Assembly: GCA_963682175.1 (NCBI GenBank)
Contig: OY821782.1
Location: 30,897,741-30,961,740, forward strand
DNA: 64,000 bases
Origin: Triglochin maritima
Taxonomy: Eukaryota > Streptophyta > Magnoliopsida > Alismatales > Juncaginaceae
Direction: 5' to 3'
Part shown: positions 41,801 to 51,970 of the stretch, piece by piece
Layout of the letters: the number at the start of each line of letters is the position of its first letter
Numbering within the stretch: position 1 is the first letter of the stretch
The notes under the pieces: model-generated
What the model was told of the DNA's origin: nothing
What the model saw: only the letters and a program-made list of their open reading frames with translations
Databases searched by the model: none
Made by a program: the position numbers and the translations under genes

Positions 41801-42587
41801 CACTCCCCTCAATTCGGGGCCTCTTGCCCGGATTTCCTGCCAGTGGAGCTCCTGGACGTCCACTACTCTTCCCCTGAGGCCTCCTGGACTCTGCATAGTT
41901 TTCCTGATAGTCCTGGTCAATGAGAGTCGCAAACTTCACAGCATCTGCTAAGGTCTGAGGTATGCTGTAAGTCACGCGGGTACGGAGCTGCTTCCGAAGC
42001 CCCCGTATAAACTTCCTCGCCCTCTGAATCGGGGTCACACAGAACTCCGGACAACAACGCTCCAAAGCGTTGAACTTCCGGACATAATCCGCTAGTGTCA
42101 TCTCACCCTGCTCGAGGCTCATGAACTCCTCTCTCTTCCCGTCCCTGACATGCTCTGGGAAGTACTGCTCATTGAATTCCCCGAGGAACTCATCCCAGCT
42201 GACATCTGTCCTGCCCGGAAACACCACTGTAGCCGTGGTTCTCCACCAGTTGGACGCCTCGCCGCCCAACACATACGTGGCCAACCCCACCATCCTCTCT
42301 GGTGGGCTCCCAATCGCCTGGAAGATCTCCTGGATCTTAAAAACAGAGTCCTCGGCAGCCTCAGCATCTCCTCTGCCATCAAATGTAGGTGGGTGCTGGC
42401 GCATAAACCGGTCGTGCACCGCCCCTACCCCTGTCGTCTCCTCTCTGCCAGACTGACGATCTAAAAGAACGCCCAGCCTCTGCACAGTGTCGAAGAGCAT
42501 CCGGCGCTCCTCTGCCCAATCCATGGCGCCAGTCTCCTCACTGGTACTCGGGCCACGTGGGGGAAGTCTCTTGCGTCTCGGAGGCAT
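38803..42587 (-). pseudogene. Tekay gag-pol, 5' part: gag, protease, reverse transcriptase, RNase H, integrase core
   Basis: The frame is intact from Met (42587) for 1262 residues until the GCGAA target site of the Athila-like insertion. Five further residues come from the inserted LTR. Gag capsid is at about 65-235. Zinc knuckle [14 protein letters not shown] spans 289-302, with a second Cys cluster ([13 protein letters not shown]) just before it. Protease has [13 protein letters not shown] (Asp370, D-C-G). Reverse transcriptase is at about 580-760, with Asp640 and the FVDD box 703-706. RNase H has Asp852, Glu889, Asp914 and Asp957. Integrase has an HHCC finger (His1064, His1071, Cys1101, Cys1104) and the catalytic triad Asp1134, Asp1195, Glu1231. 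All catalytic residues look present, so the copy was probably competent until the insertion and the stop in the tail. The ATG is directly preceded by a splice-acceptor-like ...tgtgtag. Confidence 0.95.
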
Positions 42588-42702
42588 CTACACACGAGAC
42601 AACAAAACTGGAAATCAGATGATTATGGATGTATGCTCTAAAATGCGACTAACTAAAAGATATCTAAGGTGGCTCTTTTGGATAAGTGTGTCGGAACAGA
42701 CT

Positions 42703-42714
42703 GCTCTGATACCA
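42703..42714 (-). other. Primer binding site, tRNA-iMet, Tekay element
   Basis: The minus strand reads TGGTATCAGAGC, three bases from the LTR end at 42718. Confidence 0.9.
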
Positions 42715-43606
42715 ATTTGTAACATCCTCGAAAGCGGAAGAAATTTAAACTTTTAATAAAACACAACACGAGGATATTACCCAAGAAAAAGGCCAACTGG
42801 TGCACCAAGATATATACAATATATATCTGAGAGTTTACAAAAGTGTGATTACAACAAAAGATAAGGAAAATATACATGTAATCACTCGGACCCCAAAAAC
42901 CAAGAAAGCAGGATCTGGTCCCGAAGGCGCTCCTCCGCAGTCACCACCTCCTAATGCTGCCTATGACCTGACATGAAACATGAATATGCCTGAGTTTCCC
43001 GAGAGGAAACCCCGTATGCCAAACCTCTATAACAATAAATGACTGGATATCTAAAGCATGTATGATATGAAATGCGATAGACCAACAACGTCTCACTGGG
43101 TCCTCGGGAACTCTCTCCCTACCACAGTAGACACCAAACAGTGACGGGTCCCACGGGTCCTCTAGCCCAACCCTCACACACGTGCCCCAGGCACCTCAGC
43201 CGGAAACTCCCTCGGCGACAACACACGTGCCCCAGGCACCACGACCGGAAATATCCTCGGTCAACACACACATGTGCCCCAGGCACCGCCGGATTACTCT
43301 CAGGTCGGTATCCTCTGTACCGCTGCCATCTTGAGCTGTCCAGAAGACCACTCTCAGGTCGGCACCGTCACCCCTCTAGGGCCGGAGATCTGTTGCCATC
43401 TTGAGCTGGCCCCACACGCGAACCACCCTCAGGCCGGCACCGGTCACCCCACTAGGGCCGGAGATCCGTTGCCTTCTTGGGCTGGCCCGACAACACCCGT
43501 GAACCACTCTCAGGCCGGCACCGGTCACCCCACTAGGGCCGGAGATCCGTTGCCATCTCGAGCTGGCTTCACAACACAAGAACACACGAAAACCGTACCA
43601 AACGGT

Positions 43607-44117
43607 CGAACAAAATGTCCCAACCGGTCGACCGAATCCTCACAGCGGGACCGGCCCAACCAACAAAACTGTCGATCGGTCGAACGGCAAAGGGGTCCCG
43701 TTCGACCGAATCCGACCAGTAAAAACTTGTGCCACAGTAATATGCACCAACGGTCGAACGACCCAAACTCACCGGTCGACCGAAAACGACCAGTACCAAA
43801 CCCCAAAATCCGCATAGTGCACCGGTCGACCGGAACATCTCATGGTCGAACCAACTTAAGTTATTTTTAATCGCCGGTCGAACAAGTCAACAAGGCGGTC
43901 GACCATTTGGATGGTCAACGCCCCCAACCGACTTACAACAGTGCTTTCGGTCGACCGGCAAAGGGGGCCCCGTTCGACCGAAAACACACAGGGCATTTTC
44001 TCCCTTGATCAAACGTACCACCGGTCGACCACTCGAAGAGTATCGTTCGACCGGTGCAAGGGTTTTCCGCCCAAATTCCTCTACAACCGGTCGACCGAAC
44101 CATGCCACCGGTCGACC
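43607..44117. repeat. GGTCGACC palindrome tract in the Tekay 5' LTR
   Basis: Eight full GGTCGACC octamers plus half-sites. Several differences from the 3' LTR tract are C/T or G/A changes that break a site in one copy only (for example caccggtcg against catcgattg). Confidence 0.85.
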
Positions 44118-44223
44118 GATTATAGTGCAGAACGCAGCTGCACAGGTCCGACGAGCCCTCCGGCCTACCGTCGACCACCCCAACACCCACCAAAGCATAA
44201 GTGAGCATCAAAGTAAAGCTTGA

Positions 44224-44233
44224 CATACCTTGA
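44224..44233 (-). promoter_or_regulatory. Putative splice donor in the Tekay leader
   Basis: The minus strand reads TCAAG|GTATG. The same context (TTC.AAGGTATG.CAAGC) occurs in the diverged solo LTR at about 50176-50196, which suggests selection. It would pair with the acceptor tgtgtag just before the gag ATG (42588-42590). This is inference from sequence only. Confidence 0.35.
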
Positions 44234-46149
44234 AGACTTGAAGAAGCCTTCGAAGACTCGACGGCGAGCTTTTCCTCGCAAAGCACCTCCTCCGGCGAAA
44301 ACCAACCGATCAACGATCTACTCCTCTCTGGCGAACGTCCGAGCTTCACCTCGCCTTCCGAGATCCGCCCCACGAGCACCTTCACACGCCAGAGACACGA
44401 TCAGAGAGAGGGAGAGAGTTTGAGCGGTGAGAGAGAGAGAGAACACGAGAGGGAGAGAGAGAGTCAAACACTCACCTTTTAACCCTTCTCCCCAAATCTC
44501 CACCCTTCATCTCATCCCATCCAAACCAAACCAATCTCAGCCCTCCATTATAATCCACCCAATTAAGCCCCTAATCAAAGCCAAAACATGATTAGTCCTA
44601 ATAAGGATTAAGGATATTACATATCATATGCAATGTCAATACATTACACCCCATAATACGTACATCTCATATGAATTTATTTACGATTCTAACTATGTCG
44701 TTTTCACAACATATTGATTTTATCGATTCACCACATGTATACTATTTCACATGAAACTCGATACATCATATGAACATAAAATCAAACTTCTTGTTTCCAG
44801 TTTTGTGGTGTGACCTATAGAAGGATTTAAGTTATATTGGCAATGATATTAAACACTTAATATCACAAACTATAAGTGGTATGTAGCTACATATTATAGT
44901 TACCCAATTAACAAAGATGTCTTGTTCACTCGAACTAAACACGATCCATTTAGTGATGTATGAATATCACTTTTGTCTATCCATTTCCTCGTGATATTAA
45001 GAATATTATACAAAGTAGAAATGTGTCACCTTTATTTTCTATATTCATTTCTTGATCTCTTAAGTTAATTATAAATATGTAACTTGACATAAGTCACATT
45101 TTGCACATTATAATTTTGCTTTATCAAGGGCCTACTAATATCATTACTCAGGTAAAGAGGAGCAATGATAATCTTTTGACGAACTATCTTTTCCAGCACA
45201 AGTCGTGTTCAACCAACTATTGTCTTTATCACTATGCTCATTAATAGGTTTTGACAATAATCAAATTAAACACTTCTCATGTGAAAAGACATAAGTCTCA
45301 TGTCTTAGGATTCAAGACACACTGAAACATTAATAACATATAACACAAATTCATAATGTTTCACTTTCTAGGTCTATTCAATATATAAAAGTAACAATTT
45401 TTCTCTTTTATATACTCGTCTTGTTAGCTATGTGTAGAGCTACAATACTCTTTAACCAACACGACAATCTTATCTCGGTAATTAATGTTCCATGTCAATT
45501 ACCATGATTGTAAATAAATTTTGATTTATGTAAAGCATTATCTTTTAGAGCTCTACAATTAAGGACCAAAAGTCTCTTCCTTAACACTTCCAAAAGACGA
45601 ATACATTAATCAAGGAACAAAATGTTTGCACATTTAATTCATAATAATTGACATATAAAAAAATACTTTTAGAACACATTCCCATCAGACGTCGGGATTA
45701 TGTTATTTAGTGGTCCATTTTCGAATGATACACCAACAGAACATATCCGTCAGTTTATATTCGTTTGTATGAACATATCTAGCAATTGATCCGTCGGTGT
45801 TTTTGCTTTGCGCCACAAAAATTATTTTCCCACTGTATAATTTTTCAGAAACATACATCGTCAGTGTATGTTACTCACCTGATCAAATCGATGAAGATAT
45901 ATGCCGATGGGTCCTATCCGTCGGTGATGATTAGCATATCCATCGGTGTATATTACTACCGACGAATAATTTGATCCGTCATGGAAATGTACTTCCACCG
46001 ACGGATACCTGTCTGTTGGTGAAATATGGTTTTCTAGTAGTGTATGACATGCTTAGGTCAACTATTTGTTACCATTTCATGTCTCGTTCAATAATATACG
46101 GACTTTTGATTTTATTGCGGGAGAGGTTAAGGCTGCCAGTGTATTTATC

Positions 46150-47905
46150 GTGAATGATTGAAAAATCAAATGTATTCTCAATCTACAAGTTAAGGGTACT
46201 AATTAAATTGAGTTTAGCTTGGAAGAATAGTTTTTGATATTAAGAACAATTTTATCCTATTACAAATCCTCTTCTCCAAGTTGTGTTTATATTGCCAGTA
46301 AACATAAACTAATACAACTAATAATATAAAAATCTTTTAATTAGAAACAAAACAATGCGTCTCTAATCTACTATTCTCTCTCTCTCATCTCTACTTAGGG
46401 TATTTAAATGGATCTTCGGACACAATGTCAATTGTAATGCCCCGAGCCCGGACAAAGTGCTTACCCCTCTGAACCCGGTGCGTTAAGATACGATTCACGA
46501 TCCTGACCGTTGTGCACTCTGATATAAAATCCATCTTATAGGTCCATAAATAATCTAAAAAATATAATCAATAATTTGTGATCTCGACAACCCGCAAGTT
46601 CCAACCGTCAATCAATCAGAATCATAATCATGTGAAAAATAATACAGAATATGACATTCAGTCAATGAGCACAAACAAGAGACATGCATAACAAATAATA
46701 TGTATGCATAACAATCTGAAACTCCCATTCGGATTCGACCAAATCCTGTGCTTTTGAATCTATAAGTCAGTCAGACGCACACCTGGTAGCTCCACACTAA
46801 CGACAGACATCTCTTTCCTCTCTTGGGTGGCTCCAAGCTGCCTGCTAGGTAGCTCTTTCCTAAGTGATTCAGTCAGAAACATAAATACATCCAGAGGACA
46901 TGTCGACCGAAATACCACCATGATATCATATACATATCAATAAAATCAATATCGATACTCAACATGCATGCAACTACGGATATCAAGAGAGACAAACATA
47001 ACATGAAACTGAAGAATAACGAATCAAATTTTGCCTCAAAATCTTCATCTTTTTTCAAAATTTCATCCTCTCAACTCACTTCATCTCTTCACTACCCTCT
47101 TTCTCACCGCTCACTTCTCATGTTTCCTTCTTCTCTTATTTCTCCTCTTCTAGTTCTTGATTTCCACCAACAAAACTCCTCTCCTCACCTTTTTATAAGC
47201 CACCCAACTCCACCGACTCTCAACTTCCCACCTCAAATCTACCTAAAATCACACAATCATCCAATTATTCTTTAATTTTTCTTAAAAGGTTTGGATTCTC
47301 ACAGTAAACTTAATGGATGATTCGAGCAAAGTTTTGACCCACAAGATATTGATTGAAATCTGTCTAACATTTATAAAACGAGAAGATACTTGACCCTATT
47401 TTTCATGTTTGCGGTACAATCTTGTTTTCGTCCTTTTTCACGCGATTAATTTGCGATAAGCTTTTGAATAATAAAAGCCTAGTCATTTGACCTTTAAGGA
47501 CAATTGTATTCTAAATCTACAAGCTAATGGTACTAAAAGTGAATTTATCATTTAAAAGTGCATGGAAGAATAGTTGTGACATTTAGTTTTATCCTATTAA
47601 AAATATTGTTCTCCAATTTTTCTTTATTGCTTGAAAACATACAATAAACAACCAATAGTACCAAAATCTCTTAACGAAAAGCAATGCGTCTCCACTGTTC
47701 TCTTTTTTTCTCTCTTTCTGGGGTGTAAATGGATCATTAGAGACATTGTAACCTTGTGTGTTGGATGATTCGAGAAAAATTAGTATTGACGGACAAGGAA
47801 TTGACGGAAATCATGTCTCACAATAATTAAACGAGAAGATGCTTAATCCTATTTTTCATGTTTGCAGTAGTCTTGTTCCCCTCCTTTTTCACGTGATTAA
47901 TTTTA
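46150..47905. repeat. Tandem duplication (two units of about 430 bp), unit 1 split by an LTR
   Basis: Unit 1 is 46150-46432 plus 47304-47460. Unit 2 is about 47495-47905. Shared phrases run in order: tgtattct.aatctacaag, ggaagaatagtt, ttttatcctatta, caatgcgtctc, ggat.attcgag (at 47317 and 47764), and cctatttttcatgtttgc. Identity is roughly 70-80% by eye. No coding sequence was recognised. Confidence 0.7.
46433..47303 (-). mobile_element. Solo LTR, Gypsy (Tekay-like)
   Basis: The plus strand runs tgtaatgccccgagc to ttggattctcaca, so the minus strand starts TGTGAGAATCC, like the LTR at 49873 (TGTGAGAACC). A TATA-like TTATAAAAAGG lies on the minus strand at about 47190. It sits inside repeat unit 1, at a point uninterrupted in unit 2. 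The flanks GTCAA/GTAAA are an imperfect target duplication at best. Only one GGTCGACC relic is seen (tgtcgaccg, 46902). Confidence 0.65.
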
Positions 47906-48235
47906 GTGGTGTGGACCGAGTTATTGAAAACTTTCTCTTCTTATCCTAAAAACAAAGCACATGGATAGGTCGTTGAACAAATGGATGGTACGTCGATCGT
48001 AAACCTATGCAAAGTTGAGGTCGTCATTGTGTTCGATAAGTGGCCCATCACTTTCCACTTTGTTAAGGTGATAGGATGTGTGTTTATGTACGGAAGGAAT
48101 TGAGGCTGGAATTGGATATCAAATTGTTTAGTTCTTGATTGCTAAACGTCGTCCCTAAATTACTTAAATCGTCCGCTACGATTATCATTTTGTCATTCTC
48201 TCCTTTCTACTTATATCACTTTTCATTTCACTCAG
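47906..48235. other. AT-rich intergenic DNA
   Basis: 330 bp with nothing recognised, between the tandem duplication and a CACTA terminus. Confidence 0.5.
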
Positions 48236-48600
48236 TACTACAGAAAATGGAATATTCGTCGGATGTAAGGGGTTATACACGTCGGATATAAGCACACCCC
48301 TATCCGACGTATATGTGTGCGTCGTCTATACATAGACGTCGGCCATAGTATCGCCGACGTCTATACCTAACGAATAGACGTCGGCTTTAATTAGACTCCG
48401 ACGTGTATTCTTTAATGTATAGACGTCGGTTAACTAACATACGACGCCTATACTTTAGGGATAGACGTGGGGTAACTAACATACGACGCCTATACTTTAG
48501 GGATAGACGTCAGATTACATAGAAAGCCGACGTCTATTCCTTTCTTCAGAGGAATAGACGTCGGCTGATAGAGACAGCCGACGTCTATTCCCAAACCTGG
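48236..48600 (-). mobile_element. CACTA terminus with GACGTC subterminal repeats
   Basis: The terminus reads tactacagaaaatgg, one base from CACTACAGAAAA. More than a dozen direct and inverted copies of tagacgtcgg/ccgacgtcta follow up to 48590, including a tandem pair of a unit of about 41 bp (48430-48510). Such arrays bind the element's own DNA-binding protein in En/Spm. The other end was not located. Confidence 0.7.
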
Positions 48601-48894
48601 ACAAAAAAAATAAATAGGATCCGACGAAATTGTTTTTAGTCATCGTCGTCGTGTACATACAACTGCACCAAATTCGTTCACCTATAAATTTCATCCACAT
48701 ACATCCATATACATCCACAAGCATACATGCACAAACACAAACACAAAAATACAACAACACAATTGACATTCAACACACTTGCAATTAATTCATTCTAAAA
48801 TTAAGGCGATTATATTAAGGCATAAAGTGTAGGTTTGTAATACAAGTGCACTTGTTAACTAAATTACAAAAAATACAATTGGTAGGAGAACCTC

Positions 48895-48993
48895 TTAGTT
48901 CGTCAGCATGTTTCTGATGAAATAGCGAGCCCATCGGTCGCGAGTTTCATCGAGCTCCTGTTGCGAGAATGGATCACTACTTTTTGGGAAAAC
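48895..48993 (-). CDS. Possible last exon of a CACTA-encoded protein
   Basis: The minus strand has an acceptor-like tttttttgatag followed by a frame ending FPKSSDPFSQQELDETRDRWARYFIRNMLTN and a stop. The balanced charged/aromatic sequence, the intron-acceptor context and the position about 300 bp from the CACTA terminus suggest the 3' end of the transposon's gene. I believe similar tails occur in plant CACTA proteins but cannot confirm it here. No other exon was found upstream (49000-49870). Confidence 0.4.
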   Translation of the reverse strand, partial: VFPKSSDPFSQQELDETRDRWARYFIRNMLTN

Positions 48994-49872
48994 CTATCAA
49001 AAAAATACAAGTGTGTTGAATATTAATAACTAAATATTTAAACTACAATTGGATATACAATTGAATAACGATCTAGGATTTCATCTCAATCATCAAAAAC
49101 ATTTCATCTCAATCATCAAAAACAATCATCAAAAACATTTCATCTCTTCATTTCATCTCAATCATCAAAAACAATGTCATAGGATTTGTTCTACCCCATT
49201 ACATTCGAATACGGTAAAATTTCTACCCCTTTTATTTATTAAAAAAACAGGGGTGCCCGGCGGAGACTAAGTCGCTCGATCACCTTTATAAAAAAAGACA
49301 CCCACAACTCTTTTTTGTCGTGTTCTTCCGTACTGCAATATTCATATCGTGCAAACACATTTCCTTTCTGCGATCGTATCTCAAATAACAATTCATCTGA
49401 TTATCTCGTTGTAGTTTATAGGAGGATACTACCAAAAAAACCGACTCCAATGGCAACTTGTTTCGCCAATTTTATTGCGTCCTCGTATGTTAAAATATTT
49501 GTTGACTTACAAAAAACTCACTGTAATCTATCCCGTCACCATCAAAATCTTACAACGGAACCTGGAATAATTTGAAATAACGCACCATATAAAATTAAAA
49601 TTTATAAAAAAAGAGGCATCTGGTTTTGACACCTTCATAGGGGAGACATTTTATTCAGACGTCCTGCCCGGAAAAAAATGGTAACTAACCCCGCCGGATT
49701 CAGACGCTTCACCAGACATTTCTTTGGTGTTGATATTGGTAGATTGAGGAAAATTGAGACAGAAGTCTTATTTTAAGAGACGAGACGAAATGAGTATTAA
49801 ATTGAATGTGATTGACAAATTTGTAATTGGCGTGAGTGATTTAAGTAATTTGCGGACGACGAATAGTAATTC
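48994..49872. other. Probable CACTA interior; short tandem repeat at 49078-49175
   Basis: It holds a repeat of units such as atttcatctcaatcatcaaa (about four irregular copies) and otherwise AT-rich sequence with no recognisable exon. It ends at the AATTC target site of the next solo LTR. Confidence 0.45.
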
Positions 49873-49939
49873 TGTGAGAACCTAATCCCTTGATTAAGGT
49901 TAATTAAGTTTAAGAACCTTAAACCCTGATTAGTGAGAG

Positions 49940-49947
49940 TATATAAA
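49940..49947 (+). promoter_or_regulatory. LTR TATA box
   Basis: TATATAAA in gagagtatataaacc, about 350 bp upstream of the GGTCGACC tract. The tract is therefore transcribed in this family. Confidence 0.65.
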
Positions 49948-50292
49948 CCTAAACCAACCCATTTTCTCCTCATTTTCCTTTCCTATCTTTTTCATCTCAC
50001 TCTCTCCCTCAACACTTTCTCTCCCTCCCTTGTAGTTCGTCGGTGGAAGAAGGAGGAGTTGCGGGTGTGCCGGCAAGTCGAGGTCGCCGGAGTTCAAGGA
50101 AGGTGTGGAGTTCGCCGGAGATACGCCCTTTTGCGTGGGAGGATCGTCGTTGCTCTTCAGAAGCTTCTTCAAGCTTCCAAGGTATGCCAAGCCTTGCTTT
50201 TACGCTCACCAAGGTTGTGTGGGTGTTTGAGTGTTCGACGGTAGGCCGAATGGTTCGTCGGAATAGAGTGGCAGGAGTTTCTGCTCTGTTTC

Positions 50293-50906
50293 GGTCGACC
50301 GGTGCTCAATTCGGTCGACCGGTTGTAGTGTAATTCGGGCGTTCTCGCTCGAATCGGTCGAACGATACCCCATGGGTGGTCGACCGATTGTTCGTGTGAG
50401 CGAGAAGATGAAGACCCTGAGTGTTTTCGGTCAACCGGGTCCCCTTTGTCGGTCGACCGAATGCACTGTTGTATGTCGGTTGGGGGCGTTGACCTTCTAA
50501 ACGGTCGACCGCCTGTTTGACCAAGTTCGACCGGACGTACTGTTTTAAGTCGGTTGGGGGTGTAGACTTCTAAACGGTCGACCGCCCTGAGATCCTGTTC
50601 GACCGATGACTTAAGACAACTTAAGTGTGGTTCGACCGATTCATATTTCGGTCGACCGGTAATGACCTTGTAGAATGTTGAAGTCCCTGATGTTTTTCGG
50701 TCGACCGGAAGCCCATTGTCGTTCGACCGTTGGGGATGTTTTATTTATTATTATTTGTGGCGTAGACCTTCTAAACGGTCGACCGCCTAGAGACCTTTGT
50801 TCGACCGTTTCGATGTTTTCCTTGGTTCGACCGATGGATTGTGGTTCGAACCAAGTACCGGTTTTAACGACCAACCGGTCGACCGTATGACCTTTTCCGG
50901 TCGACC
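50293..50906. repeat. GGTCGACC palindrome tract, Tekay-like solo LTR
   Basis: Eleven full GGTCGACC octamers in 614 bp, the richest tract in the window, with half-sites gttcgaccg between them. A unit around 'cttctaaacggtcgaccgcc' recurs three times (near 50490, 50570 and 50770). Confidence 0.9.
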
Positions 50907-51057
50907 GTTGGAGCCCAGTATTTGTATTGGTTGTTTATAAGCGCGTTGGTGCGTGGATTACATTTATTGCTTATGTTCCCATGATATGACATGTGCATTG
51001 AGACCTAGGTAGTAGACCTGTGGGACCATATTCCCCTTTGCATGATCTATATGTGAT

Positions 51058-51360
51058 GACTGTTATGACTGTCGGCCTGTGTGGCGACAGAGATGACTGT
51101 TGGCCTGTGTGGCGACAGAGATGACCTTAGCCTTTGTGGCGAAGGAGATGACCTTAGCCTGTGTGGCGACGGAGATGACTGCTAGCCCTTGTGCAACAGA
51201 GTTCTGTGCCTTAGCCTGTGTGGCGACGGAGATGACCGACCGATGATGTTCCGGCGGATGTGCTCGACCGATGCTATTCCGGCGAGTATGATCGTCCAGC
51301 TGTGGCTCGGCTGGCGAGTATGACCGACCAGAGCGACGACTCTGGCGGATTATGGTCTTC
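51058..51360. repeat. Minisatellite in the Tekay-like solo LTR
   Basis: Five or six copies of a unit near 'gcctgtgtggcgacagagatgac' are followed by ccgacc/ggcgagtatga repeats. It occupies the same position as the unrelated minisatellites of the LTRs at 26754 and 61083. Confidence 0.75.
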
Positions 51361-51970
51361 GACCGCTGATCAGATCTGATGATGACTCGGAATTGCGTGC
51401 GACCCTCACCGAACCCATATGACTAGTGTAACTGCGAGTGGGGGTGTGTCGCGTATTTTCCGTATGACCGCATGTGCCTGCGGTGGGTATCTACGGATGT
51501 CCAAAACTAGACTTATGACTAATGAACCCCGGTTGGGGAAATGACTATTATGACCTTATGACCCGTTTGGGGAATGACCAGTTATGATTTATGATTGGCA
51601 TAATACTAGTATGATAGGTCATGATTGCATTGCATGTAGGTGGGTTTGGCATACGGGGTTTCCTTCGGGAGACTCACGGCATTGTTGTTCGCTTTCAGGT
51701 TCCCTCTTCGGGAGCTGCTTGGGTGGTGACTGAGGACGAGTGCATCTTGGAGTCGGGTGCTCGTGTCGGTTTTGAGGTTATTATGACTACTTGTATATCT
51801 GTATATTGTATTTTGATGTAGTCATTCTTTTGACAACTCCTGTATACGGTGCAGCACCATATATATTATATTTATATTTTCGAGTAACGTCCCCTGTGTT
51901 GATGTTTACCCTTTGATTATCATTATTTAAAAGTTTAAATTTTCCGCTGTTTCGGGGATGTTACAAATTC

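Larger units (their letters stand above)
42718..44621 (-). repeat. 5' LTR of the Tekay element
   Basis: 1904 bp, aligned end to end with 26754-28656. The GGTCGACC tract here is less decayed (eight full sites). It is directly followed by the PBS. Confidence 0.93.
26749..44626 (-). mobile_element. Tekay/Del-type Ty3-Gypsy chromovirus, interrupted by an Athila-like element
   Basis: The element spans 26754-44621, flanked by TATCA on both sides (26749-26753 and 44622-44626). Its LTRs are 1903 and 1904 bp. The PBS is at 42703-42714 and the polypurine tract at about 28657-28672. Once the 9.4-kb insertion at 29360-38802 is removed it is about 8.4 kb. Its single gag-pol frame is split in the integrase region. 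The LTRs differ by about 30 substitutions by eye, mostly C/T or G/A transitions, pointing to an old, methylated copy. Confidence 0.92.
24495..46042. mobile_element. CACTA element split by a solo LTR and a Tekay retrotransposon
   Basis: The right end (ttttctagtagtg, to 46042) and a decayed left end (from 24495) are inverted copies. Both continue into tttcaccaaca and then tatcc(a/g)tc(a/g)gtg subterminal repeats, with many ccgacggat/atccgtcgg motifs on each side (24520-24940, 25630-25690, 45740-46015). The element proper is 24495-25723, 26684-26753 and 44627-46042, about 2.7 kb. No transposase was recognised. The C-rich/T-rich segment at 25228-25629 has a minus-strand frame of low complexity that I do not call. 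The left terminus is too decayed to test for a target duplication. Confidence 0.6.
49868..51970 (+). mobile_element. Solo LTR, Tekay-like, with AATTC target duplication
   Basis: The LTR (49873-51965, 2093 bp) runs TGTGAGAACC...GGGGATGTTACA. AATTC lies at 49868-49872 and 51966-51970. It has a TATA box at 49940 and a leader segment homologous to the Tekay LTR (CTTCTTCAAG.CTTC.AAGGTATG). A GGTCGACC tract follows, then a minisatellite. Its 3' end resembles the Tekay LTR end (cgctgtttcggggatgttaca), but most of it is diverged. Confidence 0.88.

Noticed and set aside
47000..47275. 103-residue plus-strand Ser/Pro-rich frame
   Set aside because: It lies in the leader part of a minus-strand LTR and has no domain.
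50293..50906. CRISPR-like array of short palindromic repeats
   Set aside because: Spacing is irregular, the repeat is only 8-12 bp, the context is a plant LTR, and no cas genes are present.
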